Shown: positions 50,822-63,290 of the stretch, in pieces
How the letters are laid out: the number at the start of each line of letters is the position of its first letter
Numbering within the stretch: the stretch's first letter is position 1
Assembly (NCBI GenBank): GCA_029204225.1
Contig: CM055096.1
Location: 29,630,995 to 29,694,994, forward strand
Direction of reading: 5' to 3'
From: Diphasiastrum complanatum
Taxonomy: Eukaryota > Streptophyta > Lycopodiopsida > Lycopodiales > Lycopodiaceae
Length of the DNA: 64,000 bases
Position numbers and translations under genes: made by a program
Notes under the pieces: generated by a model
What the model saw: the letters and a program-made list of their open reading frames with translations, nothing else
Told to the model about the DNA's origin: nothing
Database searches by the model: none

Positions 50822-51523
50822 GCCTTACAATAGACTCATTTATCTAAATCTCTACAAACATCTTCTTTCCAACATTGCTTTGAGTGGGGGCTTCCCACCT
50901 ACTTGCTTCAACTTGATCGATTTTGCATAGTTAAGATAATCTTAATCATCTCTTGTCAAAATTCAAATGTCTTTGGGATAAATTTTGGACAAGAGAATTG
51001 TAAGAACCAATCGATACATAAGTTAATCAAATAGATAACACACCATGCTAGAATCACAAGATATGAAAAAATAATCTGATGTATGACACGAGTGTCAACC
51101 TACTTGATGTACCACTCAATATAGAGTACTAGTCACAGTTGAAACCATTGACTCAATTGGGATGATTGAAAGGAACCAAATTGTAAATGTCTATTTACAA
51201 TTCAATATAAGCTATGGATTACATTAAACAAGAAACAAAAAATAAATATCTAACATGTGCATCTGGGCATGGTATGGAACCATACCTTACCACGTAACTC
51301 CTATTTTTTTTTTAATTTGCAAAAATTGCTCAAAAAAAGTCTAAAAATGATAAAATCAGGCCCAAAAAGGCCCAATTCCACAAATAGAAAGTAATAATTT
51401 CCATTTTCAGATGTTGTTACTAGTTTTTTATTTTACCTTATTTTTCTTGTATCTTTTTTGCGCATTTCTTAGTTTTTTTTTTTTAAATTTAAGGAACCTA
51501 TACAAAACTAGTTCCGTATTCAT

Positions 51524-51589
<66 letters not shown>

Positions 51590-52031
51590 GCCTTACAATA
51601 GACTCATTTATCTAAATCTCTACAAACATCTTCTTTCCAACATTGCTTTGAGTGGGGGCTTCCCACCTACTTGCTTCAACTTGATCGATTTTGCATAGTT
51701 AAGATAATCTTAATCATCTCTTGTAAAAATTCAAATGTCTTTGGGATAAATTTTGGACAAGAGAATTGTAAGAACCAGTTGATACATAAGTTAATCAAAT
51801 AGATAACACACCATGCTAGAATCACAAGATATGAAAAAATAATCTGATGTATGACACGAGTGTCAACCTACTTGATGTACCACTCGATATAGAGTACTAG
51901 TCACAGTTGAAACCGTTGACTCAATTGGGATGATTGAAAGGAACCAAATTGTAAATGTCTATTTGCAATTTAATATAAGCTATGGATTACATTAAACGAG
52001 AAACAAAAAATAAATATCTAACTTGTGCATC
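50497..52031 (+). repeat. Tandem duplication, two units of about 770 bp
   Basis: Unit 1 is about 50497-51264 and unit 2 about 51267-52031. Both begin GCATGGTA(C/T)-GAACCATACC and run nearly identically, through a CA microsatellite (50775-50818 in unit 1, 51538-51586 in unit 2), to AATAAATATCTAAC(A/T)TGTGCATCT. Differences are a few substitutions, homopolymer lengths and the CA-tract length, so the duplication is recent. No gene in the unit; the open frame ending FNLIDFA appears twice because of the copy. Confidence 0.95.
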
Positions 52032-55000
52032 TTAAATTTGTTGGCAAAGGCCCTTATTACCTCAAAGAAATTCTATCACAAGGGGTAGTGACATTGGAGA
52101 GGATGGATGGGACACCATTTGATACTCTCATAAACGGCACTTGCTTTCTACATGCTACATAAATAGGAAGGGGGAGAATTGAATAAGTTTTAGATTTTAT
52201 GTAAGCGACATTCCATCCACACTTTTCTTGAGGCCATCCATTTTGTTTCATAGCCACTCATGCCATGACATTTCACAACATTCAATCACCATCGTGGGTG
52301 CCATGGCACTCACCTATTTAGGTGGGGAATATTGTTGGGGGCATTTGGTGGGTCCCACCACAATACACTATATAGTTAGGGTTAATAAGTCAGAGGGCAT
52401 TGGCCTCATGTCTGTATAAGCCCAACCCGATGAGCATAGCTACCAAGGCATTACAAGTTGTAATTTGAAGTAGTGCCTAATGTCAAGTTTAGCTACAAAG
52501 CTAAGTTGACAAATTTGGAAGGGAATCACATGAATTATGTGAAGGCTTTTGACACTCAAGTTAGAATCACTTGAATGATGTGAGGGATGATTTTCTTGAG
52601 TACCTAAATTTAAAATCTTAATTTAGTTGATGATTGCTTCAATAACCTAATATCCTCAATCACATCTATAAAATTCCTCGGCCAATCCCTTTCTGGTTGT
52701 GGTAGATTTTCATGAGTAATTAATTTCTTTAAAAAGACAATATTCATTTCATAACTGTAGAAAATATTCAAGAAAAGTATATCTGCCCTATTGTCATAGC
52801 TTTAGAAAATAAGTTATTCAAGTGCAAATATTCATATTTGCTATTCTCCTAGTCTACATAAGTGATTTTCCTAATTGTTTTCATAGCCACTAATAGAGCT
52901 TCATAGTACTCACTGGCATTATCTTTAACCAAGCTTTCCTTCTGTAATCTTATCCTAGATATATTAGTTTGTCAACCATGCACAACTTTATTTGCTCTCA
53001 GCCATGGTCTTCTTGGATAAACTCCTCCCTTGTTGCATGGTTTCATCCTTACAAATCAACCATTACCAAAATATCACACAATCTTAGTTCCATATCTTTA
53101 ATATTGTCAACTATTGGAATCCTAATTTGATTGGTCATCATCATAGACATCCGAGCTGTATGGAGTTAAACATCCTTCAACTACCTGAGGTTCACTTCAA
53201 GTAAAATGTTAAGACCATCAAGTTCAAGAATTGCCTTCCTTCTATGTAAATCACTCACCAAATTGAATGTATATTGTAGATTTTGATTATCGATAAGATA
53301 CTATGTCAAGTTTTAGGTTTGGACTTGTATTTACTCTAACACAAAGATCCATTTTATCAACTTCCCAATGATATATTAAGCTTTGTATCCATCACCAAAT
53401 ATGGTACTCTTTCATTTGCTTTTCTCAACAATAGCTCTGGAGTTATCAAGATATTAGTCATTTAATCACGTCTTTTGTTGTATGATTAGATTTATGAAGA
53501 TTTTTATTTTTATTTTTATTTTTAGCCTGAATTTGATTTTTGCTCAATTTTTGTTCTATATTGATCGACTTCTAATTATCAATATTTGGCTACTTAATTG
53601 TAGTAGAGTCTACTCTTGGTTTTCTTTTAGAAGTTGAAGCTTAATGATTTTGACTGCATTCCAAAATTTGCTCTATGATATAACAAAATGTAGGGTTTTT
53701 ATTCTATATGGGCTCTTGATGGATTTTTGAAAATTTTATAATATGTCAGATTTCAATATTTTGACAGATATGATGCTTTCTCATGAATACCACGACAGAC
53801 CAAAAATCAAGGTGACAATGGAATCTAAAATAAATGCTAAAAGTCAACTGAAAAAACAATCTAGAAGAATCTAATGTCTAACTTGGAAGAGATATGGCAT
53901 ACAATTTGTGATGTGAAAGTGAGATGTACACTCACTTGGATCAGGAATTCCAATGGATAAAAGCAAATGTCAAGTTTCAACATCCAAGTCATCAATTCTT
54001 CAAGAAAGTTGATTTGACATTTTTTGTAAACATTGGAGTGTTGGAATCCAATTTTTTTTGACATTGTCTATTTTTTGCTCTTGTGCCATTTCATTTTCAT
54101 TATTGTTTTGCAAAGAGTTTTGCAAAGGAGCGCAAATCAATGAAAGAGCTAAGGAGCTTGGAGATTGTCAACATTGGATCTTGGAGTAATTGTGAGTTTG
54201 TGAGAATTGTTTTGTAATAGATCGTTTTGTTTCGTGAAGAAAAGTTTTCTTGTTGGTATGAGTGCATGCAAAGTTCCTTGTTCACATTGTTCTTCTATTG
54301 GCAAGCTTTCTAATTCATTCTCTAAGGCTTGTATCTCCTTACTAGCTTCTTTTAACTTACACACAATTTTTTTTGAACAAAATTGATCCCTCTAGCTTTG
54401 AAAACCCCTTGAATTTAAAACCATTAGATGCTTAGTTAACAAAACTGTAGGATGATTTCAAATTAGCATTTGATGAGGCACCACTTCAATAGATTTGATA
54501 TGACCCTTAAAATTAAGACTATTCTTTTTCATTACTTAAGCTTTATAAACTTTATAATTGGGTTTGTTTCCAATATCATGACTCTCTTCCCAACAAAGTA
54601 GTCACTTAACTAGGAACAAAAAATTCTCAAAGTCGTCACGACTTTAAAGTATTAATTAAGGCCATTCTTTTCAACCCAAAGCAGTCATCTTTGCATGCCA
54701 TTGTTAACCTAAATAGATAAATAATGTTGGATCTATTCTACAATTCACTACCACTTGAACTAACTTTATCTTTGACTCCATGACCCTCAAAAACTTAGGA
54801 CACTCCCTTGAAGTTTAAAGGAAACACTTAAAAGTACATGGGCATGATTTAGTAATAATAATAAAAAGAGTACATTATGAAATATCGTAAAACTCAACAA
54901 TGCTAAAAAATAGTAAAATCTAATAAACAAATATTAGAGCCAATTCTAAGGCAAATTTTCTTAAGATGACATATAATGAGCCTTTAGGCTTTAAAACTGG

Positions 55001-55630
55001 TACCTTCTCTAAACATAGTAAGAGCCATTCTTGCTACTAAAGTACTTAGTTAAAATCAACCCAAAGTCTTATATTGAAATAAGCTTCAAAAAGCCAAAAT
55101 TATCCCATTTTATGCTGGAAAAAAGTTGGCTAACAAGAAATGTTTAGTGAGAGATTGTATGGTTTTATATAATAAGGTTTTATATATGTATGTATATGTA
55201 TATATGTTCACATATATCCATACACTTGATTGTTATTTTGTGCATTCTAAGACAATGTCTAAATATTTGAGATGTATCTAATTATAAATCCTCATTTGAT
55301 TAATAAGTAAAAATGTTGATGATGAGAGGAAGAGCTTGTTGCAAATTGTATGTCATTATGCATTATTAGAGCTAATTATACATTACTAGAGCTTATTGTT
55401 GTAGATTCATATCACTAGCATAAGCTTTTGTTAAGACACAATACTATAAATTTCATACATCCCAACTTCAAGATCTTTTGGCTATGAGAGGTAGATTTTT
55501 TTTAAAGGTCTCAATGAATTACTTCAAGGTCAGAGGCAACTACTATAGCCAACAAAGTTCTGATAGAAGTCAATTTTTACAGCACAAGAAAAAAAAAATC
55601 ATACTCTATTCCCCCCACGTAAAAATACCC
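52032..55630. other. Long stretch without a recognised gene
   Basis: AT-rich. A minus-strand piece near 52930-52840 (SEYYEALVAMKTI) faintly recalls a gypsy RNase H helix, but nothing around it confirms this. No tRNA, LTR or repeat array identified. Confidence 0.4.
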
Positions 55631-55639
55631 TTTCTCTAC

Positions 55640-56010
55640 TTACCATACTTGAACTTCTCCACAATGTCAACTGCAATGTTTTTCTTCTTCAACACCCACT
55701 CATTACATAAAGTTTTTCTGCTCCCAAGTCTTTTTCTCCTCATTCATGGTCTTTTTCCACATTTTGCCAAGATACATGAATTTCATCTTTTCGAAGTTGT
55801 CGTTATTCGGTTGTTCTCATCTTCCTTTAGAGACTTGAAATCTCTTTTAAGAGCACCTATACTCCATATTATGTGGCCCCATGTAATAAAAGCCTATACG
55901 TTTTTACATCATCACCATAGCCAATAAAATACACTTTCATGGTTTATAGTTAGTAATCTTAGTCTTCTTTTCTTTAGGGACATGCATAAATGCTTCACAA
56001 CCAAGCAATA
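55640..56010 (-). mobile_element. Copia integrase C-terminal remnant
   Basis: The minus strand at about 56010-55900 reads LLGCEAFMHVPKEKKTKITN, then KCILLAMV, and in the next frame DDVKTYRLL, then KRDFKSLKEDENN. This matches copia F-G-C-E-A-x-x-H-V-P-K-E-K-R-x-K-L ... K-C-x-F-x-G-Y-x-x-D-x-K-x-Y-R-L. Stops and frameshifts are frequent. The plus-strand frame at 55478-55927 is its shadow. Confidence 0.75.
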
Positions 56011-57955
56011 GGTGTTCAAGAGTAAACCATCTTTAAATGTTGATAATATTTGCTTGGTTTAATTCATGATTTACCTCTTAGTGAGTAGCCTTTTCTTGTT
56101 GCTTTGAATTTTCTTGGGAAATAGCTTGAGATTTGAGATGGATATGGAATTTATAGTATTTTGTCTTAACAAAAACTTATGCAATACTATATGCTATTTC
56201 ATATCTACCTTTCAAATAGTTGGAATTTTTTTTATTCTACCTTTCATATGACTTGTATGTCTGAAGGTGACCTTCGAACAAAAGAAATGTAAGCAGACAT
56301 GATTTGACATGTTGTACGTTAATCTTGTATGAAATTTTGACTTTTCAAATTTTCCTTTAAAATACGTATGGTTTTTAGTTTGCAATTGATCAACACTTTG
56401 ATGAACTTTTGACCTTCTTTGAAACTCAAATAGTCCGTTGAGATGATTGCATCTTCCAAAGTGAGTTTGTCCATACCCGTAACCCCATAGTTAGATGGGT
56501 GTGTGTTGCAACACCTTTAGAGTGAGGTTTTAGATGGAAGGGGGTTAAGTTAGGAGGGTCCAATAATCCGTTCTTTGATTGTCTAAGTTCACTTCAAGTG
56601 TCTTGTCTTCTTTCACATGAGGTGCACTTACCTTGGGGTGCCATCCTATTTGACAACAATGGATGCCAACCCGAGGTGATTCCACTTGCGAGGAAAAATC
56701 CCCTTGTATCTTGAACTATCGCTAGGCCATTGGTGGAAGCAAGAAGAGCCCATATCTAATCAATGTCATGGCTTCATATCCAGGTTTTAGTTTCACTAAA
56801 CCCCCAAACAGAAGAAGATTAGAGCTAAATGCCACTCTTAGTTGTGTGCCATATGGAGATGTAAACTCCAAATATCCCTTTCTATGTGAACTACCTTAAG
56901 AGCATATTTACATGAGGGTGAACCCAGTTTGTGTTTGACATCAAGAATGGCATCGGCCACCGAGTCATTTTGCGACGGGTCAGCCGTTGCATGAGTTAGT
57001 CTCTCCAACCTCCTGCCTACTCTGAAAAATAGCTCTTTGGCCGATACACCAATTACACTAGGTTAATAACAGTTGGTAGACTGGTTTAGCAAGTAATAAT
57101 GGGTGAAATACATGGAGAATGGGTGGTGACATTTGAAGTGGATTTGTGAAGACGGGTGGTGTGCTCCAAGGAAGGGATGACATCAAGACCCTTAGGCTCT
57201 AAGGGCCTCTTCACATGCACAACCTAACCCTGGAATTAAGGAGCAAGGACATGTCTGTGCTCTCTTTAGCTCTCTTTAGCCACCTGGGCTCATAAGACGT
57301 CTTTGCATGCTGGCCGATGATCATATATTTCTAGAATTGCTGCAATCAGAGATGCATTGTTGATGTTAGAAATGTGATGGCAACTAAGGGAAACAAGAGA
57401 TTTCTCGGCCGGATCAACCTCCTTGTGGAAGCCCAATTTTCATCAAAATGGGAAACCCTACCTGTTTCCCAGGTGGGCAAAGTTTACTTTGATAGTGTTC
57501 GGGAAAGCCCGCATCTCTTGAGAATGGAACCGGCATATTTCTTCGAAAATCGATTCCATGACAATTCACAGGAAGTTGACTTTAAAAAAACTGACAACTT
57601 TTTTTAAATGTAGGAAATTTTAGGTTTGTCATTTTCACACGGTAAACTAGGTAGATCCTTATAAAAGTTGGGTTACGCAGGTTTATTGAGTCAATAAAAT
57701 AAATTTTTAATGTGAATGTTTTGCCGGCAAAAAATATGAGATGTAGGATCTCGAAGGCAAAAATCTCCAAAACAGATAACTTCAAAAAAAATGCAGGAAA
57801 TTAGAGGGAAAACTCAATGAGGTTTCTCTAAAAATGGAACTTCCAACATTTGATAAATGGTCTCCACCAAAGAACCCGTGCTTTTAAGTCAAGGCAGGGC
57901 CACTTGTGAAAAGGCCATTAGTAATACATTAACGACGATTGATGAGAGCTAATAG
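56011..57955. other. Unassigned stretch upstream of the hydrolase gene
   Basis: No conserved domain recognised. The plus-strand frame 57374-57607 (77 codons) has no family resemblance. Some of it must be the hydrolase promoter, but I see no clear TATA box. Confidence 0.4.

Positions 57956-57960
<5 letters not shown>

Positions 57961-58005
<45 letters not shown>
57961..58005. repeat. (GA)n microsatellite, 45 bp
   Basis: A short GA tract about 40 bp upstream of the likely hydrolase start codon, so possibly in its 5' leader. Confidence 0.95.
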
Positions 58006-58010
<5 letters not shown>

Positions 58011-58044
58011 CTGTATAACGAGACTGCATCCCTTTGCAAACGCT

Positions 58045-60368
58045 ATGAATTTGCTATCTCCATCGCTTGTCATCTCCACACCAGCATTAGCTCGTAACAT
58101 TTGCACTTCAGCACTAGTTTTTTCTCAGCTTATTTGTTCTGACGTGCAAGTAACAATTGATGTTTTGTCCATCGAACTTCTTGGAGTTTCATATCTATTA
58201 GGATGTAGTACTTTCGTAAAGTGAGTTTCTATAATCGTCAGTGTGTTTACAACTAGCTGTCATCGTGTGTTTTGGAATATTTTGCGAAGTCTCATTTGTG
58301 TGCGACTAGGATTTGGCCAATGCAATCCCCAAATCACTTCAAATTATGACAATGCGTCATCTCTTCGTCACTCCCATGATCTACATTTGTTTTCCTTGTT
58401 TGTCAATCTAGTGTTGTACATTGTTCGCTCACCTTTCGGCCATGCTCCAAAGATTTATTGTCAATCTTGCAGTCAAAAACGTCCCTCGACAACTTTTTGC
58501 ATAGCGTCCAAGTGCACCCGGAAAGACGAGAAGGAGCTTATCCTTATTATCTTCTGCATAATGCGGGTGATAATGTGTACGGTACCGTGCTCATTTTCCA
58601 TGGCTTGACAAGTAAGCCGGATCAGTGCTGGCGCCTGGCACAGTATTTGTTTGACACCGGTTTTAATGTGTACCAGCCCTGCATTGCGGCTCATTATCTG
58701 ATCAATCCTGACAAAAATTGGCCTCAGGTACTATGCTATATTGAGCGTTTTAGTGTAGCTGTAATTGCCGATGCAGGTGAAGGTGTAGGCACGTGTTCTA
58801 ACTTCTACTTGCACTGATGGAGACCTCAGACATCTACAAGAAGTTCTGACTAAAATCAATCAATAGATCATTGCGTGATGCTGAGGTGCCATCTGATTGA
58901 CTAATCTAGGTGGATCTTAAGCCCCAGTGGAAACAACCGATTCGGGAAAAATTTCTGGCAGATCCCGTTTTATCCCAAGCCCTTAATGCCGTTGACACGG
59001 TCAACAATGTCACACAAGAGCAGGTTTTGTCATGCCGAACATCTAGTGCATATTTTGGTGGCTTTGTAATGTGCTTTGATGGGTTATGTTAAGGTCAGGT
59101 AGCTATTTACTTGATAAGAGTTGTTGATTCTGGTTCAGAGTCTTGCAAGTGTGCTTTTGTTTGCCTGTTACTAGGTAGAACCGAGGTTAAACATCATGAC
59201 TGATATGTTCGTCATGTATACTTTCCATTTTATGCAGCTCAACTTTGTGATGCAACGAGTCAATGAGCTTTCCCCGGACATGGCAGACATCATTTCTGCC
59301 ATAAATGTAGGTGACTACAGTGAAAAGTTTCAAAGGTATCAATACAAATTCAACGCTGAGATATTAATCGTTGTTATTTAATCTCTCCACAGATCCGAGC
59401 AGGAGTAGACTGTGCGAAGTTGTTTCTGCCTGAAGCTTTCCCATGGTGGCTGGGCTAGTACATGGTTTGAAACGATTTGCATGTAGGCAGTGACAACTCA
59501 TGATCGTCCTTAAAATGACGGCTATATCAGATCAACTTATGAGTAACTTGTTTGAACCTAGGTTTTACGAATCGTCCCACTTGCGATATCTACAAGAGAG
59601 TGAAAGCCGTCTTGAAGAAGTCCAGTCGCTGCCAGGCCCGATTTTCACGATTGGATTGTCTGTAGGAGGAGCTGTGGCCCTGGGCTTGGCTGCAGCTCAC
59701 CCAGATAAAATTTCCAAGGTGGTGGCGTATGCGCCTCTCCTCAGGGTAACAACCACCTCCTTTTGTACTTTTCCCTGATAATCTAGTTTCGGTTTCTGAT
59801 GTTGATCGCAACCATAAGCAATAAAACCTTTTGAGACTCCTCAGGTGTTGTTGAATCGGGTTCAGATTCATGTGGATTGAATTTGTCCTTCACAGGAACT
59901 GAATGAGGTGAAGCGGCAGTTCTCATTGAAAGCAGGGCCTTTGGATGTGAAGGAAACCGGATGGGATCCCAGGTTGCAGTTCACGCTCGGTTGCTTTGCT
60001 GCTACTGACGTGTTTAAGAATCATGTCAATCATGATGGTAACATTGATACCTTGGCGCATATACCCACTTTTGTAGCACTTACAGAAAATGACGATTCCG
60101 CAGATATTCCTACAAACCAGCAGTTCAATGCAAGATTGATAGCTCGCGCAGGTACCTCTCATTCTCAACCACATATCAACTATGCATCTTTCACATCTGC
60201 TTTTTGTCCAGGGTATTTCATTGCTTTGAAAACAGTTTCATACTGCATATTAAAGTTTTAGTCTGTGATGAATCAGTATAACGAACCACTCCCCAGTTGG
60301 AAGTTAACATGAGTAAACAAAACTGTAAAGCCTAATTTTTGATAACAGGCGAGACTGCTTCAGAGTGA
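58045..60368 (+). CDS. Alpha/beta-hydrolase with bacterial-type features, seven exons
   Basis: Exons fit in frame at 58045-58215, 58473-58727, 58910-59023, 59238-59335, 59562-59745, 59896-60151 and 60349-60368, giving 365 aa with GT/AG introns. Motifs: IFHGLTSKPDQCW (oxyanion His-Gly at residues 100-101), IGLSVGGAVALGLAAAHPDK with nucleophile Ser246 (G-x-S-x-G), and VALTENDDSAD with Asp340/341 as the likely acid. The expected C-terminal catalytic His is missing: the last exon adds only six residues before TGA. HG(L/F)T-x-x-P-x-Q and the Ser elbow resemble bacterial lysophospholipase/S33-like hydrolases. Substrate unknown. Exon 1 has no homology support; exons 2-6 are well supported by continuity. 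It may be a truncated gene or I may have missed the true 3' exons. Confidence 0.72.
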
Positions 60369-60925
60369 AATTCTGGTTGTTGGTTCTTTGTTCTTTCTAT
60401 TAGTGATTAGTATGCTGCATTTTGAGAAAGAACCAAAAGCTGATATTGACAATAGAATGACTTCCTCAAATAGATCATAAAACTGTGGATCTATAAAACT
60501 TCTATCTGAATTCTCTCTCTCCCAATGGGAATAGCGTCTTGATTGACAAAGCTCCTTCTCCTCTTTTGTTGCTCTCATTAAACCCAGCAGCTCATCCTAA
60601 AAAAATTTCCTCAGAAGACAATGAAGCTATCCTATGACCCAAATGTTTATATGTATAACACGAAGCTGGTAGCCTCTTGAGGACTGGTAAACTCTTTCAA
60701 CAAAATATCGGTGGATGTTGCCAAGGATTCATAATCTAGTTTTTATAAGACTCATGCTCCTGCATAGGAGCATAATCAAAGTGTTTATTCTATGGAATAA
60801 GATCTTTGCCAACCTAGCTGCAATTTGTTGGAATCTCAATGTATGTCTCATCTTTTAATAAGAAGTCACCAAAAATAGTCACCAATATCGGGTGCGAAAC
60901 ACCAAAAAGTGTGTTTTCACCCCCC
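60369..60925. other. 3' flank of the hydrolase gene
   Basis: No further hydrolase exon carrying a catalytic His is visible here on the plus strand. AATAAGATC-type words near 60798 and AATAAG near 60860 are weak poly(A) candidates. Nothing else recognised. Confidence 0.4.
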
Positions 60926-60927
60926 CA

Positions 60928-61026
60928 CCGGGGGGCTACCGCCCCTCGGACCCCATGTTTCTCGGGGGGCTACTGACCCCCGAACCCCCCGTTTCTCAGG
61001 GGGCCGCCCCCTGAACCCCTTGTTTC
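60928..61026 (+). repeat. GC-rich minisatellite, three units of about 30-34 bp
   Basis: Three units with plan C-GGGGGGCTAC-(CG/TG)-CCCCT/CCCC-GA-CCCC-GTTTCT at 60928-60962, 60963-60996 and 60997-61026. Each unit has complementary G and C runs and can fold on itself. It stands out sharply from the AT-rich surroundings. Confidence 0.85.
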
Positions 61027-61077
61027 AGCTATAAAATTTGGCCATTACTCCTTTTTCCACAAAAAAAAAAAAAAAAT

Positions 61078-61165
61078 TGCGATCTGGGTCGCGGATCGCT
61101 GACGTTCCGGATCGCATGATTCGGAACGTTTTTGCAGCGAATCGTGATCCGCTGCAACACAGGTT
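61078..61165. repeat. Inverted-repeat segment next to the minisatellite
   Basis: ACGTTCCG...CGGAACGT (stem 8, loop about 12) and GCAGCG...CGCTGC (stem 6, loop about 10) lie back to back after a poly-A run. The word GATC(C/G)G recurs. It could be part of a small non-coding element. Confidence 0.6.
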
Positions 61166-62145
61166 GCAATATTAAAAAATTTCCACTGCTAACTGGCTAA
61201 ACACCTTGAACAACCTAGAATATACCAAAACATTGACTATAAGCTTAGAAATGCGTAGAATGCTCTAAAACACCTTAAAACATTGACTACGACCTGAAAA
61301 TGGCTAAAATGTGGCTGAAAATGGCCAAAAAATACTTAGGATGTGTTTTTAGACCCGTTTGCCTTTACAAATGGCTATATGATGTTTTCTATTTAGTAGA
61401 GTCCCATGTAAATTTATTTATTTATTTATTGAGTGTAAGCTGATATTCAAATCACCTTGTTTTAATATCTAAAAGGTTTCCTATTCTATATTTAGAGACC
61501 CTTAGTATATATTTAATGGTATATAAAGTCTATATGAATACATTGCTTTTTATACCTTAGCTTTGAGTTTTCATCCTGTCAAATAATAATTTTCATTGTT
61601 CCACTTCTACAATCCTTTCTAAAATAGTCTCTCTATGAGTAAAGCTATGATTAAGTGCATGTTTTGAGATTGACTTGACATCATGCCAAAGTGATATAAG
61701 ATGGTTTAATATTCTTGAAGATGACCCAATAGAATCATCATACTTTATTCATCGTTCACTATAAATCAAATCCAATCAAGATGATCTATTTTGAAGGCTA
61801 CAAATTAGAATAATGCCCACTCATAAATTTACGTTTCGTCATTTACAATTGATTTCAGTCGTATGTGAAAGTACATTACATCATTCCATTGTGATATACA
61901 ATCATAACATTTTATTTCTCATTCCTTTTGAGCGTTACATTGAATCTAAAATGCCCAATAGTCTATTTGCACCCTTGCAACAAATTTATCATATCAAATG
62001 TCTTTCTTCATCTCCTTTAACAATGTTTCAAGGGTTTTTCTCAACAAGAATCGTTCTTATTTTTAATTTCAATATGAGCATTTGCTCAATAAAACTTACA
62101 ATATACATTTTTTTTGACCCTTGTGATTTTGCAATAAGAACAATA
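61166..62145. other. Unassigned stretch
   Basis: The CTTGAACAACCTAGAA and AACACCTTAAAACATTGACT phrases repeat locally near 61200-61290 (ACATTGACTA twice). The open frame 61813-62226 partly overlaps the copia gag region below and is not independently supported; the minus strand over 62040-61800 may be decayed copia gag tail. Confidence 0.4.
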
Positions 62146-62149
62146 GTTC

Positions 62150-62690
62150 TTAGCTTTGTCTTGGAAGCTCCTCTTGGATTGCATAGGTTTGAACAATGTT
62201 GTCAAATTCATCTCTTAATCCATTAAGGATTACTTGCACTGATTCATTTTGATTGAGATGGTCTCTTATGCAAGCAAGCTCTCTATGAAGATCTTTCACT
62301 CTCATGACAAAGTTTGAGGCACTCTCATCACTCTTTTGGTAGCTTAGAAAATTTTAAATTCTTAGTGTGAGCAACCTAGATGTGTTCTTTGCCTCATAAA
62401 TGGCTTTGAGGGTGTCCCAAGCCTACTTGGCTGAGGTGCAAGAGCTAATCTCCCTCAACACCTCATTAGAGACATTCATTTTGATACAATGTAAGGCAAT
62501 CCTTGCCCTTTTCTTGTATCATTGAGCTTCTTCAAGCACTTGTGGCTCCTCCTCAAGTACAAGCACATCCATCACATCTTGGAGGACCAAAATCGACTAC
62601 ATCCTCACCTTCCAAATGGCATAATTGACGATGGTAAATCCCTCACCTTGCTCCAAGAGCAGAGAACTCGAGGTAGCCACAATTTCTTGA
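62150..62690 (-). mobile_element. Copia gag (UBN2-type) remnant
   Basis: The minus strand reads SSLLLEQGEGFTIVNYAIWK, LVLQDVMDVLVLEEEPQ, ARIALHCIKMNVSNEVLREI, AWDTLKAIYEAKNTSRLL and LACIRDHLNQNESVQVILNG. This parallels the Gag at 14.9-15.5 kb (IVLQDLMDIVSGEEDE, MNVASELLQEV, ILNGLSVDFANLVQGYAI), so the two belong to one copia family. At least four stops break it. No PBS is visible upstream. Confidence 0.85.
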
Positions 62691-63120
62691 GAAATTGATT
62701 TGTGATAGATCAAACAAAGTGCAGGTGTTGCTTCTCTCTCAAACAAGGATCTAACAAATATGTCAATCCAATTCTAATTTGAGATCTTGCAACCTTGATG
62801 TGAGATCAATCTCACAAGTGATATGCATTTGAAATGAGCTAGGCATGAGTATTGTGTCATGCCTAGGTCCTATGTGTTGTACTTTTGGGATGGCATTCGA
62901 TGATAGGCTTTGTCTTACTCTAAGGTTATCCTAGTATAGTCTATGCAACAAACCTACTAAAGTATATGAAAATAGATCTTAGAGTTAGCTCTTAACTCAT
63001 GATCACTCTATGTGGTAACCCATGCTAAAAGTGCCACGTAGGATGGATTAGCATTACACTATGATCAAGAAACTTGTTTAGGCAAGGAAGAGGCCCTTTT
63101 TGAGTGGCTCCTCATCTCTC

Positions 63121-63290
63121 TCCTTGCTCCAAGAGTAGGGAACCCATGGAAGCCATGTTTGCTTTGCAATGGATCAAAACACAATTAGTGGTGTTGCTTC
63201 TCTCTCAAACAAGGATCTAACAATGATGTCAATCAATTTCAGATCTTGCAATTTCTTTGTGAGATCAATCTCACGATTCACAAGTATTGT
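63121..63290 (-). repeat. Second copy of the copia gag start and leader
   Basis: The minus-strand ATG at 63156 gives MASMGSLLLEQGER, nearly the same as the start of the Gag above. Its leader shares GTTGCTTCTCTCTCAAACAA and GTGAGATCAATCTCAC with 62730-62825. The rest of this Gag is absent, so two copies of the same 5' region stand in tandem about 460 bp apart. Confidence 0.75.

Noticed and set aside
50739-51698. Two similar open frames with His-Thr repeats
   Set aside because: They come from CA microsatellites inside the tandem duplication.
55478-55927. 149-codon plus-strand open frame
   Set aside because: The opposite strand reads as a copia integrase remnant; the plus frame is antisense.
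59400-59461. Possible extra hydrolase exon after the fourth exon
   Set aside because: It would bring a TAG stop in frame; skipping to the acceptor at 59561 keeps the frame and restores the family sequence up to the Ser elbow.
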